Shown: in pieces, positions 45,611 through 57,514 of the stretch | Numbering within the stretch: the first letter of the stretch is position 1 | Layout: each line of letters opens with the position of its first letter | Assembly: GCA_017163975.1 (NCBI GenBank) | Contig: JAFFSR010000363.1 | Coordinates: 772,001-836,000, forward strand | Reading direction: 5' to 3' | Length of the DNA: 64,000 nt | From: Anastatus disparis | Taxonomy: Eukaryota > Arthropoda > Insecta > Hymenoptera > Eupelmidae | Position numbers and translations under genes: made by a program | Notes under the pieces: generated by a model | The model's database searches: none | Told to the model about the DNA's origin: nothing | The model's input: only the letters and a program-made list of their open reading frames with translations

Positions 45611-47148
45611 TCTCACATAGTATGGAAGATTTCACTGGAATATTTTGAATTATTCCACTGGAATATTTCAATGGAACCTTTCATGCAGATTAATGAAAGT
45701 CTTCACGGAATATTTCAGAATATTCCCCTGGAATCTTCCATTGAAAGCTTCCAGGAATATTTCAGGAATATTTCATAGGAATGTTCGAAAACTTTTTCGA
45801 AATATTCCATGTAATATTCACGAAAGATTTCTGAAATATTTCATAAAATATTCCATGTAATGTTTATGAATATTTCAGTAAAATATTTCATGAAAGATTC
45901 CAGAAAGATTCCAGAAACATTTCGCTGGAAGATTCCGATAAACTTTAAAATCGTACAGCGGATAATTACATAAATCTTTCAGAACTAGTCAACTAAATAT
46001 TCCACAAAAAGATTTAAGTAATCTTCCAGTGGAATATTTCATTAAAGATTTCAGAAAGATTCCAAAAACATTTCACTGGAAGATTCCTAAAAACTTTTAA
46101 ATCGTAGAGCGAAATATTACATAAATCTTCCGTAAATATTCCACGAAATATTTTACGCAAAGATTACAGTAATCTTCCAGTAGAATATTGCTTAAAAGAT
46201 TCTAGAATGATTCCATGAAGTTTTCGTTGGAAGATTGCGCGGAACGTTACGGGAGGTTTTAAGTAACGCCGATAAGGGGATGTTTGTTAAATGGGAGTTT
46301 TATCCCCAAGTGGTTGAAAGATACCTCACTGACTATAAAAGCGAAAGGGCATCAGCACTTCGATGTGCACAGTCGAAGCGAATATTTAAATGCGATTTTA
46401 TAACTAAATGTTTATGTATGCTTATATGTATTCATGTATAAGTGTAATGTGTTATTATATAATATATATACCATCCCCTCACAGCATTTTACATTTTCCA
46501 AAAATCTTCCAGGAACATTTCATGAAAGATGAGAGATTACCCAAACCTTCCATTTTTATATTCTTCAAATCTCTCAAGAGTATTCCATGGATTATTTCAA
46601 TGTAGGAAGAATCAAGGACATACGAATATTACAGGAATATTTCACGGAAGATTCCTGAAATATTCCAAATCTTCTGTGCCAATATTCTGCGAATCTTCCA
46701 TAAATATTCACGGAATGTTTTACGATAGATTTCTAAAATCTTCCAGAAATATTTCATGGAATATTTCATGAAAAATTCTTTAAATCTTTCGTGCATATTC
46801 CATGAAAGATTCTTTAGATCTTTCGTTTATATTCCATGAAAGGTTTATAAAATGTTTCAAATCTACCGTTCCCATATTTCGGAAATTTTCAATGAATGTT
46901 CCAACGGAATATTTCATAAAATATTCCTGCAAGATTCCTGAAATATTTCAATAAAAGATCTGAGATGTCCTAGATCTTCCAATGGAATATTCTTAGAATC
47001 TTCCAGCAATATTCCATGGAATATTCCAATGTAGGAAGAATCAAGGACATACGAATATTACAAGAATATTCCATGGAAGATTCCTAAAATATTTCAAATC
47101 TTCGCTGCCAATGTTCCAGAAAGCTTCCATAAATATTTCATGCTGTGT
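45611..47148. mobile_element. Word-mosaic element of the GGAATATTTC type (F4)
   Basis: Begins CACATAGTATGGAAGATTTC and ends ATTTCATGCTGTGTGGG, so its ends match those of F1-F3. The interior vocabulary is different: GGAATATTTC, GAAAGATTCC, AATCTTCCA. Around 46230-46480 an unrelated ~250-bp stretch without such words is embedded. No coding. Confidence 0.7.
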
Positions 47149-47297
47149 GGGTTGTTTATTATCATTTATACATTATTTAAATATAAATACTGCAAATAAC
47201 CATAAATAGCTGTAAATAAATTGAAGAATACATTTATTAAAAATAATTCAAAATAATTTTGATTTTAGTTCTTTTTACAACAAACTTTTTTTAATGA

Positions 47298-47351
<54 letters not shown>

Positions 47352-47353
<2 letters not shown>

Positions 47354-48331
47354 AACATTTCAAACCAACTGGAAGAGCAGAAAAATAAAAATCTCCGAAA
47401 CTCTGGGAATATATCCTGCCTGTTACTCAAAATGTGTAAAAAAATTTTCAAGGATTTAGATTGGGAGGATCAAGAGCCATAGATTCTTGAAATTTGGAAA
47501 TTTTTAAAATTTTTGGAAAAGTCCCAACTTGATCATTTTTTCCTGAAAATCCTAATATTTTAGAGATGAATTCATGAGAATACTTCTTGTTGTTAATGAA
47601 AAGCAGAGTTAGCATGATTCTTTACAGACCTGAATTTTGAAGTTTTCTATTGGTCCTTATATGTATTATATGGTAATTGAAATTACTCATTGCTCCCCAT
47701 TTCAGAAATTTTTTTCTGCGGGCTTATTTTCCTCTATTTCATGTGAACTTTAAAATGAATTTTTGATCATGTAAGTCAGAGCCATCAATAAGGAGTTAAA
47801 ACAGTTTAAAATATATCTTATCATTTATGATTAATTTTCATATTGAAAATAAATTAGACATGAAAATATATATTTTAAACTGTTATAACTCCTTATTGGT
47901 GGCTCTTTCTTACACAGTCAAAAATTTATTTTTAAGTTGATAAAAAATAGAAGGAAATAAGCCCTCGAAAAGCAATTTCTGAAGTAGCAGACAATGAGTA
48001 ATTTCAATTACCATGTAATACATGTAAGAACCAATAGAAAACTTCAAAATTTAGCTTTGTAAAAAATAATGCTAACTCTCCTCTTTATCTAGAACAAGAA
48101 GAATTCTCATGGATTTCTCTCTAAACGATCAAGATTTTTAGAAAAAAAAATGATCAAGTTGGTACTTTTCAAAAAATTTTGAAAATTTCAAAATTTCAAG
48201 GATCTATGGCTCTTGATCCTTCAAATCTAAATCCTTGAATATTTTTTTACACATTTTGAGTAACAGACAGAATATATTATCAGAGTTTCAGCGATTTTTT
48301 TTTTTTGCTCTTCCAGTTGGTGTAAAATGTT

Positions 48332-48333
<2 letters not shown>
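47352..48333. mobile_element. Foldback element with GGAACATTT ends (982 bp) in a TA array
   Basis: Ends GGAACATTTCAAACCAACTG and GGAACATTTTACACCAACTG (inward). The arms pair over most of their length (GATCAAGAGCCATAGATYCT, AGTAATTTCAATTACCAT). TA microsatellite on both sides. Non-coding. Confidence 0.88.
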
Positions 48334-48393
<60 letters not shown>

Positions 48394-49844
48394 ATAATAA
48401 TTTTATTTGATGAACAGTTATATAAATATTATATATTTATAATTGAATAACTAAATTTATTAATTAAAATTGTATTTAGTTATCATTCAGAGAATGAGGT
48501 ATTTAAATTAGTTTTCATGGAAATATATTATTTAAAAAGTTACTTGTTAACAATTTTTTATAAATAACATACATTTAACCTTAATTACATTTTCATTTGT
48601 ACACGTTTTTATATTTAAATGAATTGTGATTTATATAAAAATTGTTAGCAATTCATTTCATTGAAGCAATAATATTTTTAATAATAGAAACATTAATTTT
48701 TAAAAATATCAAATTACCTCATTTGAAAAATTATAATTACATGACATAAAAATATTTTTTCTAATATCATTTGAATATAAATTTCATGAAATACAATTTA
48801 AAAAATTATTTATTAGATATTAAATTTTTTAATAGTCAATTATGAAGATAGGACAATATATAAAATATGAATAAATGTTTCTGATTATGTCTATAATTAT
48901 GCATTTATATGTACGAACTGTCTAGATAGAAGTAGAATTCCCCCTGAAAAAGTAAATATTTCAAAAGAAAATTTACTTATCATTTGCAAAACATTTATTA
49001 TGATTGCGGAAAAAAATAATATTTTGTAATATCACTCTATAATTTGTATAACAGATTGACACAAATCATTGAAAGTACAATTATGTCTTTATGTTAAATT
49101 TGTTGTCAAAGTTTGATTATATTTTACTATAAGAAGATGAAAAAATTAACTGCCTTTTCATTCTATTGCTGAATTTCCATAAAAGACATGTATTAACTTG
49201 TAGTATATCTCGTGATGATTATTTATTTGAATTTTTAAATTATTCTAATCATTAGTTTTCAAGATATTTAAATTTCTGATTCCAAATGGAAAAATTTTAG
49301 TAAATAATATTGGAACCCAAACTTCTTAATAAGTGATGAATAGATTTATGTAAAAATTTAACTAAATAATCTTCGTGATACATACTGTATGTTAATGCAT
49401 CTATTTATTCAAAATTTTAAAATACAATGGAAATATAATCAATATTTAAGGGTGGAAGTGTGCTGTCCATTTCACATCTCCTTAAATAATTCATATTTAT
49501 AAAATTCACATAATATCATATAAAAACTATTAAAATGAGAATCATATATTCAATATAATTGTCAACTATGAATAAAAAGTTTAAAAATTAAGTGATAACT
49601 TATAAATAGTTATATTATTTTATTAAATACATTTCCAACCTAAATAATTAACTTCACGTTAAAACTAAATTTAATTAGCATTCAATACCACAAGTTATTT
49701 AAAAAATTTACCATTATTCAAAATTATTAAAAAGTTATTCATAAAAAGTATTTCCATATCAGAATTTCAAAATTATACCAATTTAATTTTTTATTCTTTA
49801 CATTAGAGAATTAGTTTTGATGTTGAAATTTTTTTGTGAAATGA

Positions 49845-49904
<60 letters not shown>

Positions 49905-50047
49905 CTTATAGTAAAATATTTTATCACCTTGTATGAAAATTATTTTGTAAAAGTAGAATAATGCTGCGAATAAACAAATGATTATAAGAAAATATTGAAA
50001 ACTGTAAATAACAATAAAAAAGCGTTAGACTAGAAATAAATAATGGT

Positions 50048-51585
50048 TCTCACATAGTATGGAAGATTTCACTGGAATATTTTGAATTATTCCACTGGAA
50101 TATTTCAATGGAACCTTTCATGCAGATTAATGAAAGTCTTCACGGAATATTTCAGAATATTCCCCTGGAATCTTCCATTGAAAGCTTCCAGGAATATTTC
50201 AGGAATATTTCATAGGAATGTTCGAAAACTTTTTCGAAATATTCCATGTAATATTCACGAAAGATTTCTGAAATATTTCATAAAATATTCCATGTAATGT
50301 TTATGAATATTTCAGTAAAATATTTCATGAAAGATTCCAGAAAGATTCCAGAAACATTTCGCTGGAAGATTCCGATAAACTTTAAAATCGTACAGCGGAT
50401 AATTACATAAATCTTTCAGAACTAGTCAACTAAATATTCCACAAAAAGATTTAAGTAATCTTCCAGTGGAATATTTCATTAAAGATTTCAGAAAGATTCC
50501 AAAAACATTTCACTGGAAGATTCCTAAAAACTTTTAAATCGTAGAGCGAAATATTACATAAATCTTCCGTAAATATTCCACGAAATATTTTACGCAAAGA
50601 TTACAGTAATCTTCCAGTAGAATATTGCTTAAAAGATTCTAGAATGATTCCATGAAGTTTTCGTTGGAAGATTGCGCGGAACGTTACGGGAGGTTTTAAG
50701 TAACGCCGATAAGGGGATGTTTGTTAAATGGGAGTTTTATCCCCAAGTGGTTGAAAGATACCTCACTGACTATAAAAGCGAAAGGGCATCAGCACTTCGA
50801 TGTGCACAGTCGAAGCGAATATTTAAATGCGATTTCATAACTAAATGTTTATGTATGCTTATATGTATTCATGTATAAGTGTAATGTGTTATTATATAAT
50901 ATATATACCATCCCCTCACAGCATTTTACATTTTCCAAAAATCTTCCAGGAACATTTCATGAAAGATGAGAGATTACCCAAACCTTCCATTTTTATATTC
51001 TTCAAATCTCTCAAGAGTATTCCATGGATTATTTCAATGTAGGAAGAATCAAGGACATACGAATATTACAGGAATATTTCACGGAAGATTCCTGAAATAT
51101 TCCAAATCTTCTGTGCCAATATTCTGCGAATCTTCCATAAATATTCACGGAATGTTTTACGATAGATTTCTAAAATCTTCCAGAAATATTTCATGGAATA
51201 TTTCATGAAAAATTCTTTAAATCTTTCGTGCATATTCCATGAAAGATTCTTTAGATCTTTCGTTTATATTCCATGAAAGGTTTATAAAATGTTTCAAATC
51301 TACCGTTCCCATATTTCGGAAATTTTCAATGAATGTTCCAACGGAATATTTCATAAAATATTCCTGCAAGATTCCTGAAATATTTCAATAAAAGATCTGA
51401 GATGTCCTAGATCTTCCAATGGAATATTCTTAGAATCTTCCAGCAATATTCCATGGAATATTCCAATGTAGGAAGAATCAAGGACATACGAATATTACAA
51501 GAATATTCCATGGAAGATTCCTAAAATATTTCAAATCTTCGCTGCCAATGTTCCAGAAAGCTTCCATAAATATTTCATGCTGTGT
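50048..51585. mobile_element. Word-mosaic element F4, second copy
   Basis: Duplicate of 45611-47148 at offset 4437, produced by the tandem duplication and not by independent insertion. Confidence 0.75.
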
Positions 51586-51734
51586 GGGTTGTTTATTATC
51601 ATTTATACATTATTTAAATATAAATACTGCAAATAACCATAAATAGCTGTAAATAAATTGAAGAATACATTTATTAAAAATAATTCAAAATAATTTTGAT
51701 TTTAGTTCTTTTTACAACAAACTTTTTTTAATGA

Positions 51735-51774
<40 letters not shown>

Positions 51775-51776
<2 letters not shown>

Positions 51777-52760
51777 AACATTTCAAACCAACTGGAAGAG
51801 CAGAAAAATAAAAATCTCCGAAACTCTGGGAATATATCCTGCCTGTTACTCAAAATGTGTAAAAAAATTTTCAAGGATTTAGATTGGGAGGATCAAGAGC
51901 CATAGATTCTTGAAATTTGGAAATTTTTTAAAATTTTTGGAAAAGTCCCAACTTGATCATTTTTTTTCCTGAAAATCCTAATATTTTAGAGATGAATTCA
52001 TGAGAATACTTCTTGTTGTTAATGAAAAGCAGAGTTAGCATGATTCTTTACAGACCTGAATTTTGAAGTTTTCTATTGGTCCTTATATGTATTATATGGT
52101 AATTGAAATTACTCATTGCTCCCCATTTCAGAAATTTTTTTCTGCGGGCTTATTTTCCTCTATTTCATGTGAACTTTAAAATGAATTTTTGATCATGTAA
52201 GTCAGAGCCATCAATAAGGAGTTAAAACAGTTTAAAATATATCTTATCATTTATGATTAATTTTCATATTGAAAATAAATTAGACATGAAAATATATATT
52301 TTAAACTGTTATAACTCCTTATTGGTGGCTCTTTCTTACACAGTCAAAAATTTATTTTTAAGTTGATAAAAAATAGAAGGAAATAAGCCCTCGAAAAGCA
52401 ATTTCTGAAGTAGCAGACAATGAGTAATTTCAATTACCATGTAATACATGTAAGAACCAATAGAAAACTTCAAAATTTAGCTTTGTAAAAAATAATGCTA
52501 ACTCTCCTCTTTATCTAGAACAAGAAGAATTCTCATGGATTTCTCTCTAAACGATCAAGATTTTTAGAAAAAAAAATGATCAAGTTGGTACTTTTCAAAA
52601 AATTTTGAAAATTTCAAAATTTCAAGGATCTATGGCTCTTGATCCTTCAAATCTAAATCCTTGAATATTTTTTTACACATTTTGAGTAACAGACAGAATA
52701 TATTATCAGAGTTTCAGCGATTTTTATTTTTTTGCTCTTCCAGTTGGTGTAAAATGTTCC
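51775..52760. mobile_element. Foldback element with GGAACATTT ends, second copy
   Basis: Duplicate of 47352-48333, a few bases longer through homopolymer changes, again bordered by TA runs. Confidence 0.88.
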
Positions 52761-52761
52761 A

Positions 52762-52794
<33 letters not shown>

Positions 52795-53991
52795 GGGTCA
52801 ATCCACGTCAAACGGATAATGGCTCTGTCCAAAATTGTAGATCACTAGAAAAAACGTGCATGGGCTCAAAATTTTTGTCTTACACTCTACTTTCTTTTGC
52901 AATGTGGCGATTTTAAAAAATCCCATATGGCGGTCTTAATATGGCGACTCAAACCTAGAAATTTCATAAAAAATTTTCAAAAATTAATTTTAATTTATTC
53001 AAATCTGATTCTACATATCTTTTATATCAGAAATCAATTTAGCGTTCGATTTTACATGAGAGCATAGTATTGCACTTAAGGTAAAAAAATTTTACAATAT
53101 CATCTGAAGGTCATGTCACGATACAATAGTTATTTCTCGAATTAATCATTGATAAACGTTGATTAGTAAGAAAATGAAGATACTGATAGGTAACTCGAGT
53201 CACTCAATACAAAACCGCTTAACCTTACCAGTCTCCATCAAGGTCATTAAAAGGTCAAATTTGATAAGATTAAGAGACCTATAAGTTTTACGTAATGCTG
53301 GACCCGAATCCGAGACCTGTTGGAGTGTCAAACGACGTAATTACAGAAAAATTTCAAACTGTGGTTTCTTGGAGGACAAAAATTTTCTTTTAGTCAATAT
53401 TTGATTAATTTTTACGTAATTACGTTGTTTGACACTCCAACAGACCCCGGTTTCGGATTCAGCGACACGTAAAACTTGAAGGTGTCCTAATGTTATCAAA
53501 TAATAAAAGATATTCGCAATTTGACCTTCAAATGACTTTCATACAGATCTTGCAGGGTTAAGCGGACATCAGATTTAAATTCAGTTACTCGAGTTATCTA
53601 TCAGTATCTTCATTTTCTCACTAATCAACATTGATCAATAAGTAATTTGAGAAATAACTATTATTTCCCGATATGACCTTCCGATGACATTGTAAATTTT
53701 TTTTACCTTGAGTGCAATACTATATTCCTATGTAAAATTGAACGCTAAATTGATTTCTGATGTCAAAAAATATGTAGGATTTGATTTGAATGAATTAAAA
53801 TCAATTTTTGAAAATTTTCCATGATATCTCTAGGTTTGAGCCGCCATATTAGAGCCGCCATTTTGGATTTTTTTTAATCAGCACATTGCAAACGAAAGTA
53901 GAGTGTAAGACGAAAATTTTGAGCTTATATACGATCTTTTTGGCGATCTACAATTTTGGACAGAGCCATTATCCGTTTGACGTGGATTGAC

Positions 53992-53994
<3 letters not shown>
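52795..53994. mobile_element. Foldback element with GGGTCAATCCACGTC ends (1.2 kb) in a TA array
   Basis: GGGTCAATCCACGTCAAACG at the left and its complement at the right; arms of roughly 550 bp with a centre near 53400 (TACGTAATTACGTTGTTTGACACTCC-type sequence on both sides). Contains CGCCATATTAGAGCCGCC-like phrases also seen, degraded, at 2869-3440. Bordered by TA runs; no coding. Confidence 0.88.

Positions 53995-54051
<57 letters not shown>
53995..54051. repeat. TA microsatellite
   Basis: Right-hand TA run flanking the foldback element. Confidence 0.9.
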
Positions 54052-54056
<5 letters not shown>

Positions 54057-54293
54057 TTGCCAAAAATAATCATTTTTTATCATAATATTATTTATACAAA
54101 TTTCATTATTATTTATTTATCATATAACAATTAATTCATAGCATTTTTCATAATTTCTTTAATTTTTCAGCTTTCCAAGTAAAAAGACAGTAAATTAAAT
54201 CATTTAATATAGAAGCAATTCTTTTGTGAATATCTTTGGAAAAAGTTCATTTAAAATGAATGAAAATTCTTAAGAGAATTTTCTTCTTTAATA

Positions 54294-54800
54294 ATGGTTT
54301 TGACTGAGGAAGATGAATTGATTGTTAAAAGACAGGGATTGTATAGTGGAATTGCTTTCATGTTAACTGATATTCATATATTAGAATTTAATAACATTTC
54401 AGACCAGTGCACCTTATTTTACATGCAATTGACTTCACTAATTCAGAGACCACAATATGTTCATTCAGTACTGATTCATGGAGAATTCATACAGTTATTA
54501 TTTACCGGAAATTAAGTGAAGAGTCACCGGATTCGTGTGTATTATAATAATAAGGTAATTCATATATATAGGCAGTTTAAATGTTATATATTTACAAGAT
54601 GAGTATAAGATTTATATAAACAGATTATTTCGAAACAAAGCAAAATTAAGCACAGTATTCCAAACACCACAATCACAAACGAATAATTATGATTGTAGCG
54701 TTTTTGCAATGGTTTATGCTGTTGCAGTACTTTATAATTTAGGTCCATGTCGTTTAAGATATAATGTTTCTCAAATGCGATTACATTTATAAAGAATTTG
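54294..54800 (+). pseudogene. C48 (Ulp1-like) cysteine protease fragment
   Basis: A first frame (54294-54515) has VLIHGEF, reminiscent of the histidine region of Ulp1-like proteases carried by transposons. After frameshifts, 54575-54790 encodes SQTNNYDCSVFAMVYA with the catalytic-type DC followed by S in place of the usual G, and ends with QMRLHL. Such proteases are known in some mobile elements and may process element proteins; membership of this Helitron is inferred from position and strand only. Confidence 0.55.
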
Positions 54801-55231
54801 AAAACCTAAAAAATAAAAATGTTTCCAGTTTTATAAAATTATAATAATGCAAAAATTAATTACGATGATCCACCGGATATAATAAAAAGGAGTTTTTGTC
54901 ATGAGCAAGGTCTTAATCAAATACCATTTAATTTAGATTTCGCCAAACTTGAAATATTATAAGAAAACTCACAAATGCATTTATTGCCAGAATAAAAAAA
55001 GATCATGGAATTGTATCGTAAACAAAAGAATTTGAATCATGAAACAATTTTGATGGAAATCGACAATGACGTTTCAGATAGAAATTTTTAAAAATCAGAT
55101 AATGATATTATAGGAATCGATGACATCCACTTGAATTATAACGATAATAAAATTGGGACGGTTGATATTAAATGAAGAAAAAAAAGAATAAAAAAAAATA
55201 GATGAAAAAGAAACTTTATTTGTGACAAAAC

Positions 55232-55641
55232 TTAAGAGCTTGACGAAGCGGCCCCCTTCTAATAATATTTCCAATCTCAACTTATGAATAAACGATGCGT
55301 TTAATCAATTTTTTTTGCTACAGAGTAAAAATTTGTAAGATCATATTCCAGTGCGGACAACTTAAGAAATCCACCAAAATATTAGACATATAAAGTTATA
55401 ATAAAATCTTTCAATGTATCGTATTTTAAAGTTAGGTCTATCAAGTTTGATATCTAATTTCTAATCCAAGCTCATAAAAAAATAACAAGTCTAAATGATT
55501 TTTTATTTTGACAAAAATCATTGTAGTAATATAGCTTTAGTACGGACAAGTCATTATATTTGTTTAATTTATTAATTTAAAAAGATACTGATATAATAAA
55601 AAAAGCAAAACTCAAGTGATGCAGCTCCGACATCCCGTTAA
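55232..55641. mobile_element. TTAA-flanked element E11 (non-palindromic type) inside the Helitron
   Basis: Inverted copy of E1, about 90% similar by eye, with TTAA at both ends and ends GAGCTTGACGAAGC and GGGATGTCGGAGCTGC (inward). The minus-strand frames of 61-65 codons in and around it are not genes. Confidence 0.82.
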
Positions 55642-55699
55642 TAGGAAAATGGTAACAGAAGAATCACATAAATATAAAAAAATTTCAGCAAAAGACATT

Positions 55700-57490
55700 A
55701 TTATGGAAATGCGAGAAACAAAAAAGTAATGATAAATTATAACTAAGACGTGTTCAAGAAACTTTACGTAAGAAAAAAGCTTATATGAAAATGAAAAAAG
55801 GACAACCAAATAAATATAAACAGAAATTAGAAAATACTAAGATAACAAAATGGCAATTCAAGGAAACAATGAGTACTGATAAATTTGAAAAAATACGTGC
55901 GAATAAGGCTTTACGTAAGAAAGAAGTTTATATAAAAATTAAAGAAAAACAACCAAAAAAATATGAAGAAAAATTAGAAAATGTTAAGTGTAAACGATTA
56001 AAAATTGAACCCGATAGTCCACGATTTTTAAAACAAAATTACATTGATTCAATAACACTTGTAAGTTATCATGGTGAACCTGACCTTTCTGTAACTATGA
56101 CCTGTGACCCACATTGGAAAGAAATAACTGGAAACTTGGAAATTTATAAAAATTCAATAGATAGACCAGATATTATAACAAGAGTATTTTATCAAAAAGT
56201 AGAAGAATTCAAAAATTCAGTAATAAAAAAGGGAATATTAGGAAAATTTATTGCATATAGTTATGTAATTGAATTTCAAAAACGAGGATTATCACAATGC
56301 ATATGTTGTTATTCTTAGATAAAAATGATAAATTAGACATTCCCGAAAAAGTTGATAAAATAATAAGTGCAGAAATCCCAAATAGAGATATTTATCCAAA
56401 ATTATATAGTATTGTTAAACAATTTATGATACACGGTCCCTGTGGTATGAAAAATATAAATTGTCCGTGTATGGATAAAAATACGAAACAATGTACGAAA
56501 AATTTTCCAAATAAATTTAATAATACAACAACATTTAAAATAAATAGGTATCCACTATACAAACGCAAAAATGATGGCGTCGAAATTATTTTTAAAAATA
56601 AATTCACAGAAAGAATTGCAGATAATGGATTTGTTGTTCCTTATAATCCTTACTTATTATTGAAATTTAATGCACACATAAACGTAGAAGTTTGTTCCAC
56701 TGTACAATGAATTAAATATTTATTCAAATACTGTTATGTAGGTCATGATTGTGCATACATTGAAATACATCAAGTAACTGTTGATTTTAGATCAGAAAAT
56801 TAAGACACTTTTGAAAATGACAATAGTGAAAATGTTGAATATGAATATGACGAAATCAAACAATACATTAATACACGATATTTATGTCCACCTGAAGCAA
56901 TGCACAGATTATTAGAATATCCTTTACATGTTATTCCACATACTATAAAATGTCTAAGCGTTCATAAAGAGAATCAACAAAACGTATTTTTTAAAGAAGG
57001 AAAAGAAGAAATGATCACGCAAAAAAATGTTGGAACGACATTAACAGCATATTTTGAATTGAATAGAGAAGATTTCGAAGCACGAAATTACTTATATTCA
57101 GAAATACCAAATTTTGATACATTTGATGAAAAACTGAAAAAGTGGAATAAAAGAAAAAAAAAGAAAACCAATACTCAGTAGAATGTACTTAGTAAGTCCG
57201 AAAGATAGAGAACGTTATTTTATTAGGTTATTACTATTACATGTTAAAGGAGCCACGTCTTTTGAAGTTGATGATGTGATGTACAATTCGTTATATGAGG
57301 CAGCTATGGCAAAACAATTAATTAATAAAGATAAAGAATGGGATAGATGCTTGGAGGAAGCATCTTCAACAGAATTCCCTCATGCTCATTGTGAATTATT
57401 TGCTTTTATTTGCGTTTTTCATAATCCTATAAGTGCACGAGATTTATATGGAAAATATAAAGATAAATTTTACCACCCTAAATAAGAAAA
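55700..57490 (+). pseudogene. Helitron Rep endonuclease region, frameshifted
   Basis: Begins with basic repeats (two copies of an RKK..Y.K.KE.QP.KYE.KLEN pattern), then the Helitron-like N domain with GEPDLSVTMTCDPHWKEI, RPDIITRVF and YVIEFQKRGL (55785-56300). A frameshift falls exactly at the HUH metal-binding motif (about 56295); the next frame resumes with MLLFLD. Further on are FMIHGPCG, VVPYNPYLLLKFNAHINVEV and, after an in-frame TGA at 56707-56709, YLFKY with the two candidate catalytic tyrosines. A TAA near 56800 and frameshifts near 57181 and 57486 follow. In active Helitrons this protein nicks and joins DNA during rolling-circle transposition. Confidence 0.88.
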
Positions 57491-57514
57491 AAATGTAGGT
57501 TAAAATCAAATGCA

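Larger units (their letters stand above)
43950..48386. repeat. 4.4-kb tandem duplication, copy 1
   Basis: Matches the following 4.4 kb in the same orientation with an offset of 4437 bp (for example TGATGAACAG at 43971 and 48408) and only rare single-base and homopolymer differences. It comprises AT-rich DNA, a TA run (45414-45465), the word-mosaic element F4, a TA run (47303-47351), a 982-bp palindrome and a terminal TA run (48334-48386). The frames of 65-80 codons within it lie in repeat words and are not genes. Confidence 0.93.
48387..52794. repeat. 4.4-kb tandem duplication, copy 2
   Basis: Near-identical to copy 1 apart from TA-array lengths, a few homopolymer changes and isolated substitutions. 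Its TA runs are at 49849-49901, 51739-51774 and 52761-52794. Confidence 0.93.

Noticed and set aside
45645..46771. Small frames of 65-80 codons, duplicated at 50082-51208
   Set aside because: They lie in word-mosaic repeats and were copied by the tandem duplication; no domain and composition is that of the repeat.
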